Positions 43,481-53,692 are shown, counted from the first letter of the stretch. The stretch: DNA of 64,000 nt from Bifidobacterium tibiigranuli (GCF_009371885.1 NZ_QLZA01000005.1:1-64000), one strand, 5' to 3'. A program made the numbers and translations. Notes: generated from the sequence alone by a model not told the origin.

Positions 43481-44012
43481 GGGCTGCTAGCTCCTCGTAA
43501 TCGACAAGATTAAGGTTTCGTCTGGTCGCTTTGAGATTTTGGTAGGCGAGTTGTTTTGTCGCCATAGGAACGCCCCTGCCTGTGACGTGGGTGAGGCCCG
43601 GAAGAATCTGCGCGGGACTGAGTTTCGTATGCGTGAGCTCGGCTACGCCGTAAGGTGTGTGATACTCGCCGGATTTTCCGGTCGTCGCATACGTGCGGCG
43701 GTCGATAAGATTCTGGCTGATAACGCCGAATTCGCTCAGAGCGCTTTCGTAGCTTTCATATGTGATTTCGCCGCGTCGCAGATTTCGGGCGATGAGGTCG
43801 AGGGTGTTCCCGTCAGCGTGTCGGCTGAGCGCATACACATAGACGCCGTGCGCTGCGCGTTCGAGGATACCGGCCTGCACGAGACGGCTGATCGTGGCAT
43901 CAAAGGTGTGCTGCGGCTCCTGAATGATCTTCCGCAGGTCGCGTTTGAGATACACGTATCTTCCCGTGTTGTCCCATTGGTTGAGCAGCTTGAGCGCCTG
44001 CGTTGTCTTCAT
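43473..44012 (-). CDS. AbiEi-type antitoxin-like protein
   Basis: A 179-residue protein with an N-terminal winged helix (TFDATISRLVQAGILERAAHGVYVYA) and the AbiEi-like middle LIARNLRRGEITYESYESAL followed by SEFGVISQ, matching antitoxins of type IV abortive-infection modules. The expected AbiEii toxin is missing downstream (only a short stub). Divergent from a second AbiEi-like gene across a palindrome-rich gap. It may be an orphan antitoxin. Confidence 0.8.
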   Translation of the reverse strand: MKTTQALKLLNQWDNTGRYVYLKRDLRKIIQEPQHTFDATISRLVQAGILERAAHGVYVYALSRHADGNTLDLIARNLRRGEITYESYESALSEFGVISQNLIDRRTYATTGKSGEYHTPYGVAELTHTKLSPAQILPGLTHVTGRGVPMATKQLAYQNLKATRRNLNLVDYEELAAHA

Positions 44013-44019
44013 GACTATA

Positions 44020-44049
44020 AGTGTACACTATTACTATATTTATATAGTA
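44020..44049. promoter_or_regulatory. Palindromes between the divergent AbiEi-like genes
   Basis: A perfect palindrome AGTGTACACT (44020-44029) is followed by an 8-bp inverted repeat TACTATAT/ATATAGTA (44032-44039 with 44042-44049). Lying 8 to 37 bases from the minus-strand gene start, these are likely operators for autorepression by the AbiEi-type proteins. Confidence 0.5.
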
Positions 44050-44135
44050 TTTCCGTATACCTAATATACAATAATGTTTCATATGCTAAAATGGTTTTAT
44101 TGCTTGATATTACAAGGAAACTGAGGTCGTGAACC

Positions 44136-44648
44136 GTGAGACTTACCAAGTTCGAGAAGCGTATTGCCCCCATCGCCAAGCGGTGGCATGGGGTCATCCC
44201 CACATGGGAACTTGCCGAGCATGGTATCGACGGCGGGCAGTTCAGGAACTGGGCGAATCACAATCCCGATGTCGACCATGATTCCTACGGCATGTATACA
44301 TGGTGGGACACGCCGGGCGAACAATGGGATTACACGCATATCGCCCGGGCGCTGGCCGCAGCGGGACCGGGCGCTGCGCTGTGGGGGCCGACCGTCGTTG
44401 ATCTCATGAATTTGGGAACATGGCAGTCGCAGACTCTGTATATTGCCGTAGCGGGAAGAAGAAAATCGGAGAACGGTATCGTTTACGTGCATGACACGGG
44501 TTTTCCCAGAATCAAACTGCTTGGTATGCCTGCCCAGAATCCTGCTGCCGCACTCGAATCCTCTCAGCCCTATTTAGACTGGGACAAGTGGGAGGAGGCG
44601 GTGGATGCTGCTAGAGAACGTGGAATCCTTGAGAAGGAGCCGGTCTGA
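44136..44648 (+). CDS. AbiEi-like antitoxin or regulator
   Basis: A 170-residue protein starting at GTG 44136. The N-terminal MRLTKFEKRIAPIAKRWHGV and WELAEHGIDGGQFRNWA suggest a winged helix; AARALAAAGPGAALWGPTVV-like middle sequence (IARALAAAGPGAALWGPTVV) matches the AbiEi C-terminal antitoxin region. The toxin gene starts one base inside its stop, so they form an AbiEi/AbiEii operon. It appears intact. Confidence 0.75.
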   Translation: MRLTKFEKRIAPIAKRWHGVIPTWELAEHGIDGGQFRNWANHNPDVDHDSYGMYTWWDTPGEQWDYTHIARALAAAGPGAALWGPTVVDLMNLGTWQSQTLYIAVAGRRKSENGIVYVHDTGFPRIKLLGMPAQNPAAALESSQPYLDWDKWEEAVDAARERGILEKEPV

Positions 44649-45502
44649 TGAGACTCGATTCTGACGGACGACCGTCGTCTCGCAAGAATCTTATGAAGCT
44701 CATGCAGAGACATCAACAAGGGATGAGCCAACGGCAAAAGACCGTCTACATGCAAACTATCCGCAATGCAGTGTTCATGCAGTTTATGTCAGGTGATGAT
44801 TTCATCAAGGGCGGTGCAGGCATACAGATTCGATATCCACTCGAAGAAGCCCGTATGTCAAAAGATGTGGACGCTACGTTCAACGACAGCGAGGATGCTT
44901 TCGAACTCAGATTAGCCAAACGACTCAAAGAGGGGTGGGAAGGATTCACTGGGGAGATTATTTCCAAGGAGCATGGGCCTAGGACGTTGATGCCTGAAGG
45001 CTCTCGGATGACTCCCATGCGGGTGAAATTGTACTATCGAGAACAGCCATTCGCCAGCATCGACCTAGAGATAGTGCCCGATTTGAGTGGTTGCGCCTAG
45101 GCAGCTGAAGAGCGAATGGATTCTGGACTGAAGATGATGCTTTCTGATCTCGGCTTTCAACATATTGCCAAGCCACGGGTCATGAATGCGACGTCTCAGG
45201 TGGCGGAAAAACTTCATGCGATAAGTCGGCCGGGCAGGATCCGAGGGCGTGACCTCGCAGATATCGCGGTGATTGCTGAGCATGAAGCCATCGATTACGA
45301 AGAGTTGCGTCAAGTGGCGAGACGCATTGAGAACGTGCAAGGGCAGCATCTGATACATATGCTCGTTGAAGATGAGCGCGAATCATATCGTGAATCCTTC
45401 GAATATACGGACACGCGGAAAACATTTGATGAATGCTGGACGATTACGCAGAGGCTGCTCGAACAGGTCGATGAGCGGCAGAAGGACAAATGGCTGTTAT
45501 AA
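44648..45502 (+). pseudogene. AbiEii-type nucleotidyltransferase toxin broken by one TAG
   Basis: The first part (150 codons) has the AbiEii nucleotidyltransferase core: FIKGGAGIQIRYPLEEARMS followed by KDVDATF, the GG...S-D-D pattern. It ends at TAG 45098-45100. The same frame continues without shift from 45101 (AAEERMDSGLKMMLSDLG...), carrying the family's C-terminal PRVMNATSQVAEKLHAISRP and RGRDLADIAVIA. Replacing the TAG would give about 284 residues, the family's length. It looks like recent inactivation of an abortive-infection toxin whose antitoxin is intact. Confidence 0.82.
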
Positions 45503-45725
45503 AAGACGAGCGGGTGCTTCGAATGGCTGGTGCGTTTCGTGATGCTTCGTCTGCGAGTTGTCTGCGAAACCCGCATATGCGTGACCTACGTGTGGACGAA
45601 TCGCTTGGCGGGAACACGCCCTAGGGCTGACTGGGAGACGGACTAAGGTGTGGAACTAGAGATCGGGGCGGAGGGCGAAGTGGTGCCGTCAAGTCCCTGA
45701 ACGTTCCGAGGTATTGGAGATGCAT
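45503..45725 (+). other. Gap before the dehydratase/activase gene
   Basis: About 220 bases with no credible coding frame or RNA gene. It must include the promoter of the large downstream gene; no strong -10/-35 pair is obvious. Confidence 0.4.
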
Positions 45726-48700
45726 ATGGCGGATGCGACGAACGTGACAGCGACGCGCAGGCGGGCAGCGAAACCGCTGCGAGTCGGCTTGGATATCGGG
45801 TCGACAACCGTCAAGGCCGTCGTGCTCGATGACAGCGACAGTTTAAGCGATGTGTTGTTCTCCGATTATCGCCGCCATCATGCCAATGTTCGCGCCACTG
45901 TTGCGGGCCTGCTGCAGGACATTCGTGCCGAACTCGAGCGCCGCGGCCGGGGCGACGACCTGATTCGCCTGGCGATCACTGGTTCGGGCGGGCTGGGTCT
46001 TGCCGACCATATGCATGTGTCCTTCGTACAGGAGGTCATCGCGGAAACGCGGGCCATCGATCAGGAGTATCCGCAGGCTGATGTCATCATCGAGCTGGGC
46101 GGCGAGGACGCGAAAATCACGTACCTGAAGCCTACGCCAGAGCAGCGCATGAACGGCTCGTGCGCAGGCGGCACGGGTGCATTCATCGACCAGATGTCGA
46201 CGCTGCTTGACACTGACGCCTCAGGTCTGAACGAGTTGGCCAAGCAGTACCAGACCTTGTATCCTATTGCCTCACGCTGCGGCGTCTTCGCCAAATCCGA
46301 TTTGCAGCCGCTCATCAACGACGGTGCAGCGAAGCCTGATCTGGCGGCGTCGATTTTCACCGCTGTAGCGACCCAGACCATCGCCGGGTTGGCTGCAGGG
46401 CGCCCGATTCACGGCACCGTAGTATTTCTGGGCGGCCCGCTGTTCTTCATGTCCGAGCTGCGCGAAGCCTTCGGACGTGCGCTTGAGGGCAAGGTCAGCG
46501 AATTCGTCACGCCGACCGACGCACACTTGTATGTCGCCTTCGGAGCGGCGCTGCTCGCCGGCGAGGACGATCAGCTCGACCCAAGCCAGCATTTCGAACC
46601 GCGAAGCTGCGTCGAAATACTCGACCAACTGGCGGCCCTTGAGAACTTGCCGAGCGATACGCCCACGATGCCGCCGCTCTTCGGCACCGAAGCGGATCGC
46701 GAGGATTTCAACGCCCGCCACCATCGCGAGCATGTGCATATCGGCACGCTCGAAGGTGCGCAAGGCCCGCATTTCCTTGGCATTGACGCCGGATCGACCA
46801 CCATCAAGGCCACGCTGGTCAACGACGACCGCGAAATCGTATGGTCCTCGTATGCGACGAATGACGGCAGCCCGCTGACCGCCGCCGTCGAGATCGTCAA
46901 AAAGATTCAGGCCGAGCTGCCTGATAGCGCTTATATCGCCCGCAGCTGCGCCACTGGCTACGGCGAAGGGCTCATCACCACTGGTCTGCATCTGGACGAG
47001 GGCGTGGTCGAAACGATGGCGCACTATCGCGGCGCGGAAATGGTGAGTCCGGGCGTCACCGCCGTCATCGACATCGGCGGCCAGGATATGAAATATTTGG
47101 CCATCACCGACGGCGTAGTGGATTCCATCGCCGTCAACGAGGCATGCTCCTCCGGCTGTGGCTCGTTCCTGCAGACCTTCGCGCAGTCGATGGGATTGAG
47201 CATCGAAGACTTCACGCAGGCCGCACTGCATTCCGACCATCCGGTCGACTTGGGCTCGCGCTGCACGGTATTCATGAACTCCTCCGTCAAGCAGGCGCAG
47301 AAGGAAGGCGCGTCGATGGAGAACATCGCCGCCGGACTGTGCTACTCTGTCGTGCGCAACGCGCTGTACAAGGTCATCAAGCTGCGCGACTCCGGCGAAC
47401 TGGGCGACACCATCGTGGTGCAGGGCGGCACATTCCTGAACGACGCGGTGCTGCGCGCCTTCGAAATGCTCACCGAACGCGAGGTGACCCGGCCGAATAT
47501 CGCAGGGCTGATGGGTGCGTACGGCGCCGCGCTGACCGCGCGCATGCACTATGTTGATGCGGCCGATGATGATGTCGTTGCACACACAACTCGCCCCGAG
47601 CACACGCTTTCATCCATCCTCTCCGGCGAGGCGCTCGACAAGCTGTCGATGACCTCCGAACGCGACGTGTGCAAGCTGTGCCAGAACCGCTGCAAGCTCA
47701 CGATTACGACCTTCCAGGACGGCTCGCGCTACGTGACCGGCAACCGCTGCGAGCGCGGCGGCGACGCCAAGAAGCAGCGCTCCGACCGGCCGAACTTATA
47801 TGACTACAAATACAAGCGCTGCTTCGCCTACCGTCGACTCACCGACAAGAAGGCCTATCGCGGCTCCATCGGTATCCCGCGCGTGCTGAACATGTACGAG
47901 AACTATCCCTTCTGGTTCACGCTGCTCACTTCGCTCGGCTTCAAAGTCATGATTTCGGGCCGTTCGACCCATGAACTGTTCGAAAGCGGCATCGAATCGA
48001 TCGCCTCCGAGAACATCTGCTACCCGGCCAAGCTGGTGCACGGGCATATCAAGTGGTTGCTGGGCAAGCACGTCGACACGATTTTCTACCCCTGCGTCTC
48101 CTACGAGGAGGAGCTGGTCGAGAACGCCGACAACCATTACAACTGCCCGATCGTGGCCAATTATCCGGTTGTGATCGAGGCGAATATGCCCGAATTGCGC
48201 GACTCCGGCGTGCGCTACATGCGCCCTTACTTCAACCTCGCCAACCACGAGCTTATGGTCGATCGCATTCTCGAGGAATTCGCCTGGGCCGATGTCAGCC
48301 GCGAGGAAGTCGAGCAGGCCGTCACGTCGGCCTACGCGGAGGACAAGATATTCAAGAATGACGTGCAGACCGAGGGTCTGCGCGCGCTGGCGTATATGAA
48401 GGAGCATGACTGCCGGGGCATCGTGCTTGCCGGCCGGCCGTACCACATCGACCCGGAGATCAACCACGGCATCCCCGAAACCATCTGCGCACTAGGCATG
48501 GTGGTGCTCTCCGAGGACTCCGTCTGCGAGCTGCACCCGGGCGACGACCTGCGATTGAGCGAGTATTTGAGCGAAGGCGAGGACGACCCGCGCAAGAAGG
48601 ACGCCGCAGGATTCATCCACTCCGGCGATCGCAAGGTCACCGCGATGCCGCTGCGCGTCACCAACCAGTGGGCCTACCACTCGCGACTGTACTCGGCGGC

Positions 48701-50684
48701 CAATTTCGTCGCCTCCTATCCGGGGCTTGAGCTGGTGCAGCTCAACTCCTTCGGCTGCGGCATCGACGCCATCACCACCGATCAGGTCAGCGAAATACTT
48801 GCTGACAAATCCGACGTGTACACGCAGCTCAAAATCGACGAGGTCAGCAATCTGGGCGCGGCGAAGATCCGCTTGCGCTCGCTCAAGGCCGCCGTCGAAG
48901 AGCGCGAGGCGAACAAGACGCATCTCACGCTGCCCGGCAAGCGTGATGAGGCGGCGCTGACCGCCTTGAACGACGACATCGCCCAGGCGCAGGCCAAGGT
49001 CAATCAGGCGCAGCAGCAGTTAGAGGCCGCGAAGTCCGCACTGCTCGCCGTACAGAACCAGTATGGCCAAGCCTGCGATGTGGCGCAGTCTGCCACGGCG
49101 TCGGCACCGTCGCTCGCATCGGAGCCGAACGAGACGGCAGCATTCCGCAAGACCGGTTCGCAGGCACCTACGCCGGGCCGTCAGATCATGCTTGACGCGG
49201 TGATGGCCGCGAACCCCAAGCTCACCGAAGCCATGCGAGCCGCTGCACGCCGGGCGAATGAGACGGCTGCGCAGACCGACGATTCTGCTGCTGACCGTTC
49301 CACACCCGCAGCCGCAACCAAATCACCCAGGCACGGCGGCGTTTCAGGTCACAACAATGTTTCAGGTCACAACGCTGCCACGATGTCGCGCTACGCGAAC
49401 AAGATCCCCTTCGGCAAGTCGATGAAGAAGGACTACACCATCGTGGGCCCGCAGATGAGTCCGGTCCATATGTCATTGCTGGAAGCTGCGATCCGCTCAG
49501 GCGGCTACCATTTCGACTTGCTCACAACCGCGAGCCATAAGGATGTCGAACTCGGACTCAAATACGTCAACAATGACGCCTGCTACCCGGCCATCATGGT
49601 GGTCGGCCAGCTCGTCGACGCCATCGTGCAGGGCAAATACGATCCCGACAAGGTCGCACTGGCCATCACGCAGACCGGCGGCATGTGCCGCGCGACGAAC
49701 TATTTCGGCTTGATCCGCAAGGCGCTGGTCGATTCAGGCTATCCGCAGATACCCGTCATCGCGCTGAGCACGCAAGGCATCGAAGACAATCCAGGCTTTA
49801 ACGTGACTCCCGTGCTCGTGCACCGGGCCATCAAGGCGCTGATCATCGGCGACCTGCTGATGAAGTGCCTGTACCGTGTGCGGCCATACGAGGCTGAGCC
49901 GGGCAGCGCGAACAAGCTCTACGAACTTTGGGACGCCATCGCGCGCGAAACCATCGAGCATCACGGGTTCTCGGACACTGCCAAACGCGAATTCGGCAAG
50001 CGCTATCTGCCCTATCAGACCCTGCTGAAACAGATCGTGACGAGTTTCGACGCGCTGCCATTGAACCGCAAGCCGCGCAAGCCCCGCGTCGGAGTCGTCG
50101 GCGAGATTCTGGTCAAATATCATCCCGATGCCAACAACCACCTGGTCGACGTGATCGAATCGCAGGACTGCGAGGCGGTCGTGCCGGGCATCATGGAGTT
50201 CATGACCACCAACCCGTATATCACCGATTGGAAGGAGCACCATCTCGGCATGGGCGGCAATCAGACGCTTTATGCGGTGATGCGCTGGGGTCTGGATCGG
50301 TACTTGAATCCCGTGCGCCGGGCGATTGATCTGGCCCATGGCAAATTCAGCCAAGACACGCCGATGCCCGAGCTGGTCGAGATGGCCGGCGAGGTGACCT
50401 CGATCGGCGTGCAGGCGGGGGAGGGCTGGCTGCTGACCGCTGAGATCCTCGAACTCATCAAATCCGGCTGCCCCAATGTCGTCTGCGCGCAACCCTTCGC
50501 CTGCCTGCCCAACCATGTGACCGGCCGCGGCATGTTCGGCAAGATCCGCCGCCTGCACCCCGAGGCCAACATCGTCTCCATCGACTACGACCCGGGCGCG
50601 TCGCAGGCCAACCAGCTCAACCGCATCAAGCTCATGATCGCAGCAGCGAAGAAGAACCATCAGAAGCTGACCTCAGCCGATTGA
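45726..50684 (+). CDS. Giant acyl-CoA dehydratase activase/dehydratase-like protein
   Basis: A 1652-residue protein of the 2-hydroxyacyl-CoA dehydratase activator (BcrA/BadF/BadG/HgdC) group. Domain order: first ASKHA ATPase (LDIGSTTVKAVVLDDS; CAGGTGAFIDQ with Cys146), second ASKHA ATPase from about 350 (IDAGSTTIKATLV; CSSGCGSFLQ with Cys474 and Cys478), a Cys cluster CKLCQNRCKL near 649, a DUF2229/dehydratase-like region, a coiled coil and low-complexity linker (about 1070-1215), and a C-terminal dehydratase-like domain (DACYPAIMVVGQLVDAIV, TGGMCRATNYFG). ATG 45726 follows GGAG; ATG 45720 and TTG 45714 are alternatives. In known systems the activase hydrolyses ATP to send an electron to the dehydratase. 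This fused form's substrate is unknown and no CoA-transferase gene is near. Confidence 0.9.
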   Translation: MADATNVTATRRRAAKPLRVGLDIGSTTVKAVVLDDSDSLSDVLFSDYRRHHANVRATVAGLLQDIRAELERRGRGDDLIRLAITGSGGLGLADHMHVSFVQEVIAETRAIDQEYPQADVIIELGGEDAKITYLKPTPEQRMNGSCAGGTGAFIDQMSTLLDTDASGLNELAKQYQTLYPIASRCGVFAKSDLQPLINDGAAKPDLAASIFTAVATQTIAGLAAGRPIHGTVVFLGGPLFFMSELREAFGRALEGKVSEFVTPTDAHLYVAFGAALLAGEDDQLDPSQHFEPRSCVEILDQLAALENLPSDTPTMPPLFGTEADREDFNARHHREHVHIGTLEGAQGPHFLGIDAGSTTIKATLVNDDREIVWSSYATNDGSPLTAAVEIVKKIQAELPDSAYIARSCATGYGEGLITTGLHLDEGVVETMAHYRGAEMVSPGVTAVIDIGGQDMKYLAITDGVVDSIAVNEACSSGCGSFLQTFAQSMGLSIEDFTQAALHSDHPVDLGSRCTVFMNSSVKQAQKEGASMENIAAGLCYSVVRNALYKVIKLRDSGELGDTIVVQGGTFLNDAVLRAFEMLTEREVTRPNIAGLMGAYGAALTARMHYVDAADDDVVAHTTRPEHTLSSILSGEALDKLSMTSERDVCKLCQNRCKLTITTFQDGSRYVTGNRCERGGDAKKQRSDRPNLYDYKYKRCFAYRRLTDKKAYRGSIGIPRVLNMYENYPFWFTLLTSLGFKVMISGRSTHELFESGIESIASENICYPAKLVHGHIKWLLGKHVDTIFYPCVSYEEELVENADNHYNCPIVANYPVVIEANMPELRDSGVRYMRPYFNLANHELMVDRILEEFAWADVSREEVEQAVTSAYAEDKIFKNDVQTEGLRALAYMKEHDCRGIVLAGRPYHIDPEINHGIPETICALGMVVLSEDSVCELHPGDDLRLSEYLSEGEDDPRKKDAAGFIHSGDRKVTAMPLRVTNQWAYHSRLYSAANFVASYPGLELVQLNSFGCGIDAITTDQVSEILADKSDVYTQLKIDEVSNLGAAKIRLRSLKAAVEEREANKTHLTLPGKRDEAALTALNDDIAQAQAKVNQAQQQLEAAKSALLAVQNQYGQACDVAQSATASAPSLASEPNETAAFRKTGSQAPTPGRQIMLDAVMAANPKLTEAMRAAARRANETAAQTDDSAADRSTPAAATKSPRHGGVSGHNNVSGHNAATMSRYANKIPFGKSMKKDYTIVGPQMSPVHMSLLEAAIRSGGYHFDLLTTASHKDVELGLKYVNNDACYPAIMVVGQLVDAIVQGKYDPDKVALAITQTGGMCRATNYFGLIRKALVDSGYPQIPVIALSTQGIEDNPGFNVTPVLVHRAIKALIIGDLLMKCLYRVRPYEAEPGSANKLYELWDAIARETIEHHGFSDTAKREFGKRYLPYQTLLKQIVTSFDALPLNRKPRKPRVGVVGEILVKYHPDANNHLVDVIESQDCEAVVPGIMEFMTTNPYITDWKEHHLGMGGNQTLYAVMRWGLDRYLNPVRRAIDLAHGKFSQDTPMPELVEMAGEVTSIGVQAGEGWLLTAEILELIKSGCPNVVCAQPFACLPNHVTGRGMFGKIRRLHPEANIVSIDYDPGASQANQLNRIKLMIAAAKKNHQKLTSAD

Positions 50685-50822
50685 TCGGTCTGATACAGGT
50701 AAACTGATGATCTGGTGTTTTTGATCCGCTTCGCCTTGGCCGCACAGCAACTCGCGAAGGCTGACGCCAGTCGCCTTCACTTGTTGTTCCGGCTATGCAG
50801 CGTCCCTGAGAGAAAGATTTCG

Positions 50823-51995
50823 ATGACTATGCCAACTGCACCTTCACTGCGCCGCATGGTGCCACGGGACCCGTCCGAGCAGCACCGCGCGTCCAGCCCG
50901 CTTGAGCTGTTCTTCGATCTGGTGTTTGTCGTCGCGGTCTCCTTCTCCTCGCAGACCCTGCATCATATGGAGGCGGACGGGCAGCTCGGCGCTGGGGTCC
51001 TGGGCTATCTCATGGTCTTCTTCGCGATCTGGTGGGCGTGGATGAACTTCACGTGGTTCGCCACCGCATTCGACACCGACGACTGGCTCTACCGGCTCAT
51101 GACCATCGTCCAAATGGCCGGTGCGCTGGTGCTCGCGTCCGGCACAGCGCCGGCGATGGAGCGCCACGATTTCACTATCGTCACCATCGGCTACGTCATC
51201 ATGCGTTTGGCTCTTGTCGCGCAATGGCTGCGGGCCGCCATCAGCAATGCCGGGCTTCCTAGGCTGCGTGCCACGGCTCTGCGCTACGTCGGCGGCGTCA
51301 CGGTGGTGCAGAGCCTGTGGGTCGCACGCTTGTTCCTGCCTGAGCAGGCTGGCTTCGCCGCCTTCTTCATACTTGTGGCGGGGGAGATCGCTGTGCCCAT
51401 CTGGGCCGAGTCGCGCACACCCACGACGTGGAACGCGCACCATGTCGCGGAGCGCTACGGGCTGTTCACTTTGATTCTTCTCGGCGAATCAGTCCTCGCC
51501 TCGGCCAATTCGATGCTCGCCGCCATCGAGGAAGGCCATGATATTCCCAGCCTTATCGCCATCGCGGTGGCAGGGCTGATCATCGCCGCAGGCATGTGGT
51601 GGCTGTACTTCGCTCACGAGCATCACGAGCATTTTTCCGGCCTGCGCTCTTCGCTGTCCTTCGGTTACTTCCATTATGTGATCTTCGCCGCAGCGGGCGC
51701 GTTCTCGGCTGGCATCGAAGTCGCCATTGGCAGCGCGGCCGAGCACGGCGCCATCCCGTCTTTCGCAGCCGCCACGCTCACCATTCCCGTCGCGTTGTTC
51801 ATGATCTGCGTGTGGGCCATAAGCCTGCGGCATGTGCTGCGCCCCGCAGCCTCCGGCGCAGTGCTCGTGGGCGTCGTCATCGTCCTGGCCGCTACGGCCT
51901 TGCCTGGCGTGGAATCGGTGCTGGTCTGTGCGGCTGGCATCGTCGTCGCCGTAATTGCCACTGAAATCCACCGTCACCATGAGGTCAACGCCTAG
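50823..51995 (+). CDS. LtrA-family membrane protein
   Basis: A 390-residue protein with about ten membrane helices. The opening RASSPLELFFDLVFVVAVS and the paired aromatic motif WWAWMNFTWFATAFDTDDW are the LtrA (low temperature requirement A) signature; GLFTLILLGESVLASA recurs in the family. The biochemical role is unknown despite the name. The start at 50823 is chosen because GAGAGAAAG precedes it; upstream frame residues are not conserved-looking. Confidence 0.9.
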   Translation: MTMPTAPSLRRMVPRDPSEQHRASSPLELFFDLVFVVAVSFSSQTLHHMEADGQLGAGVLGYLMVFFAIWWAWMNFTWFATAFDTDDWLYRLMTIVQMAGALVLASGTAPAMERHDFTIVTIGYVIMRLALVAQWLRAAISNAGLPRLRATALRYVGGVTVVQSLWVARLFLPEQAGFAAFFILVAGEIAVPIWAESRTPTTWNAHHVAERYGLFTLILLGESVLASANSMLAAIEEGHDIPSLIAIAVAGLIIAAGMWWLYFAHEHHEHFSGLRSSLSFGYFHYVIFAAAGAFSAGIEVAIGSAAEHGAIPSFAAATLTIPVALFMICVWAISLRHVLRPAASGAVLVGVVIVLAATALPGVESVLVCAAGIVVAVIATEIHRHHEVNA

Positions 51996-52054
51996 CTTCG
52001 TTATCGATTTTTCGTATAGCGTGACGCCCATGTCTCGCAGGTTGGGCGGATACG

Positions 52055-53335
52055 ATGGCGCACATGAATACACCACGCATCAGCTACGCGCATCTTGTCA
52101 CGACGGTCAACCCCAGGCATGTCGCGAGCCTGCTGCAATTCTTCGAGCACGGTGCCAAGCCGGAGCGCAAGGACGGCTACGGCGTCGAGATCGAACACCT
52201 GCCGGTGCGCAACGGCACCGACAACGCGGTGAACTATTACGAGCCCAACGGCATCGAGACGCTGCTGAACCGTCTGCGGCCGTACTACGACGCCGACGAG
52301 GAATGCTGGGAGAACGGCCGATTGGTGGGTCTGGGGCGCGCGGGCATCAGCATTTCGCTGGAACCGGGCGGGCAGGTCGAATGCTCGATCGGTGTGCTGC
52401 GCCGGCCCGAAGAGCTGCTCACCACATACGGGCTGTTCCGTAGGCAGATCGATCCCATTCTCGACGAGCTGGGCTTCCGGCTGGTCAATTACGGCTATCA
52501 GCCCAAAACCAGCTACGCTGACGTGCCGGTGAATCCGAAAAGCCGCTACGATGCGATGACTGAATACTTGGGCCGCGTTGGCAAGTTCGGCCCGTGCATG
52601 ATGCGCTGCTCGGCCTCGACCCAGGTCAGCATCGACTATCAGAGCGAGTATGATGCCATCGAGAAGCTGCGCATCGGCACTGCCGTCGGCCCGATTCTGG
52701 CGTGGTTCTTCCGCAACACGCCGTATTTTGAAGGCCGGACGAATCCCTACCCACTGCTGCGCCAGCTGATGTGGGACGCGCTGGATCCGCAGCGCACCGG
52801 TCTCATCCCCGGGTTGTACGACCCGCGTTTCGGCTGGGAGGACTACGCGGTGGACGTGCTTTCCACGCCGCTCATGTTCGCCGACCTGACCCATACGCCG
52901 GAGGCACAGGGCCTGCCCGACGCGCAGAAGCACCGGGTCGCCTTCCGTGACAACGCTGGCGAGATATACCCCGACCGCGAGCTCAATGCGTACGAGATCA
53001 ATCACGTGCTCTCCACGCATTTCAACGATGTGCGGCTCAAGAACTTCATCGAGCTGCGGCACTGGGATTCGCTGCCCATCGACCGAGCCGAGCGGCTCAC
53101 GGAGATCGTCGGCTCGCTGTTCTACGACGACGCGAACCGCGAACGACTCGAATCGTACTTCGATGGCATCAATGAATTCGATGTCATCGCGGCCAAAACC
53201 GGTCTGCAGGCCCACGGCGCGCAAAGCACGCCATACGGCCAGCCCTTGGAATTCTGGCAGGAGTTCCTTGGCCTTGAAGGTTTGCTTGCAGACGAGCCCG
53301 GCGATCCGAAGCACCCCGACGTATTCCAGGCGTAG
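52055..53335 (+). CDS. GCS2-family glutamate-cysteine ligase-like protein
   Basis: A 426-residue protein resembling ATP-dependent carboxylate-amine ligases of the GCS2 family. GYGVEIEHLPVRNGT (active-site Glu pair), SISLEPGGQVECSIG (the family's LEPGGQxE motif) and MRCSASTQVSID (substrate loop) are visible. Such enzymes join glutamate to cysteine, but bifidobacteria are not known for glutathione synthesis, so the amine partner may differ. ATG 52055 and 52064 are both possible starts. Confidence 0.87.
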   Translation: MAHMNTPRISYAHLVTTVNPRHVASLLQFFEHGAKPERKDGYGVEIEHLPVRNGTDNAVNYYEPNGIETLLNRLRPYYDADEECWENGRLVGLGRAGISISLEPGGQVECSIGVLRRPEELLTTYGLFRRQIDPILDELGFRLVNYGYQPKTSYADVPVNPKSRYDAMTEYLGRVGKFGPCMMRCSASTQVSIDYQSEYDAIEKLRIGTAVGPILAWFFRNTPYFEGRTNPYPLLRQLMWDALDPQRTGLIPGLYDPRFGWEDYAVDVLSTPLMFADLTHTPEAQGLPDAQKHRVAFRDNAGEIYPDRELNAYEINHVLSTHFNDVRLKNFIELRHWDSLPIDRAERLTEIVGSLFYDDANRERLESYFDGINEFDVIAAKTGLQAHGAQSTPYGQPLEFWQEFLGLEGLLADEPGDPKHPDVFQA

Positions 53336-53692
53336 GATGGCGCGTCGGCGTCGGTGCCAGCGTATCCACAGTTGCAATCAGTCACGGTCAGTCATGACCA
53401 CAGTCATCGAATACGGACCATCGAATACCGCTGGACATGGCCAGTGCGCTATCTTCCGATACCAAGTAGTATGCCCGAGCGACGGCCGGCGACGCTCAAG
53501 CCTGAGGAATAGCTGAAGGCAAATATCCATCCGTCAGAGGATGATGTTCACAGTTGAATATCGCTCTGGCTGCGGCCCAATTCTCGCCGTGATCCCGGCT
53601 GAACCGGATTGCTCACAGGCAGGTCATCCCCAGTTCCAGGCGTGTGACAGTCGATGCGCAGCGTCATCGATGAGAGGCAAGGAGACGGCTAG
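53336..53692 (+). other. 357-base intergenic gap before the ABC exporter operon
   Basis: No credible gene or RNA is visible. It contains a short repeat of ATCGAATAC (near 53407 and 53430) and must hold the exporter promoter. Confidence 0.4.

Noticed and set aside
45098..45100. Programmed readthrough or special amino acid at the TAG in the AbiEii gene
   Set aside because: No pyrrolysine-type genes or recoding structure are seen, and a neighbouring gene is also broken by stops; simple decay is the better reading.
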